A stretch of 64,000 nt of DNA, from assembly GCF_006337125.1 (NCBI RefSeq), contig NZ_CP040887.1, positions 2,604,001-2,668,000 on the forward strand, written 5' to 3'. The notes under the pieces are model-generated. The model was given only the letters and a program-made list of their open reading frames with translations. It had not been told where the DNA came from and made no database searches. The DNA is from Serinicoccus chungangensis (GTDB taxonomy: Bacteria > Actinomycetota > Actinomycetes > Actinomycetales > Dermatophilaceae). Below, piece by piece: positions 63,939 to 64,000 of the stretch. Each line of letters starts with the position of its first letter. Positions within the stretch are counted from its first letter, which is position 1. The position numbers and the translations under genes are program-made.

Positions 63939-64000
63939 CCCCCGACCCTAGGCACCAGACCGCCCCCGGCAACCCGAGCAGCCACCCCCTGCACCGTGTA

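Overview
The window is about 72% GC, uses GTG starts often, packs genes tightly with ATGA or GTGA overlaps, and carries typical actinobacterial families: DUF3263, WXG100, HelD, XPB-type helicase, DUF4031-NUDIX, a TIGR03767-like phosphoesterase, class F-like sortase and a HrcA/CIRCE-controlled groEL. It looks like the chromosome of a high-GC Micrococcales bacterium, perhaps of the Ornithinimicrobium/Serinicoccus/Intrasporangiaceae type. The genus is inference. No rRNA, tRNA, transposase, integrase or phage gene was seen.

Layout. 1-5 kb: the edge of an M13 peptidase, a small membrane protein between two 72-bp direct repeats, a NUDIX hydrolase, an ABC exporter pair and HMG-CoA lyase. 5-8.8 kb: riboflavin operon ribD-ribE-ribBA-ribH behind an FMN riboswitch. 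8.9-15 kb: an XPB-like helicase, then a response regulator / sensor kinase / HtrA protease set. 15-25 kb: ABC-F ATPase, a sulfolipid pair (sqdB plus an SqdX-like glycosyltransferase), an Nramp transporter, a thiamine-binding protein, HelD and a GT2 enzyme. 25-31 kb: a kinase-fold phosphotransferase, a frameshifted HD hydrolase, DUF4031-NUDIX, an orphan WXG100 protein, groEL with two CIRCE operators, and an MBL hydrolase. 31-41 kb: universal stress protein plus SSS symporter, formate-THF ligase, DUF3263, uracil-DNA glycosylase, an SGNH hydrolase, an HpcH aldolase, and a molybdate operon (Mop-type regulator, modA, modB, modC). 41-47.7 kb: acyl-CoA dehydrogenase plus SDR, DoxX, an abgT/abgB-like pair whose transporter is frameshifted, and a shortened DUF421 protein. 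47.7-57.4 kb: a LacI-centred organophosphate locus. 57.5-64 kb: a surface protein with its probable sortase, several small membrane proteins, a lipase-fold hydrolase and a Tat-exported GH16-like protein.

The clearest functional unit is 47.7-57.4 kb. An identical 15-bp palindrome (CTTAAACGTTTTAAG and its complement) lies in front of a UgpCBAE-like ABC operon with its divergent LacI gene, and again in front of an operon of secreted glycerophosphodiesterase, PiT-like transporter, DUF47 protein and metallophosphoesterase. The simplest reading is one LacI-type regulon for breaking down and importing glycerophosphodiesters.

The most unusual signals are at the DNA level. (1) The 8-mer GGTATGCC/GGCATACC occurs at least 32 times on both strands, in every reading frame and between genes, although it forces rare codons. 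(2) Intergenic arrays with an exact 22-bp period built on CCGGACGCGT occur at three loci, each in front of a plus-strand gene. (3) Perfect palindromes centred on CACGTG are repeated at two places. (4) A 41-bp tandem array is followed by a conserved hairpin element that recurs 45 kb away on the other strand. (5) Many genes have a TANNNT box 6-8 nt before the start codon, suggesting leaderless mRNAs. Three gene disruptions (htrA stop, abgT, HD hydrolase) are consistent with 1-2 nt indels, two of them in C5 runs, so sequencing error is a live alternative.
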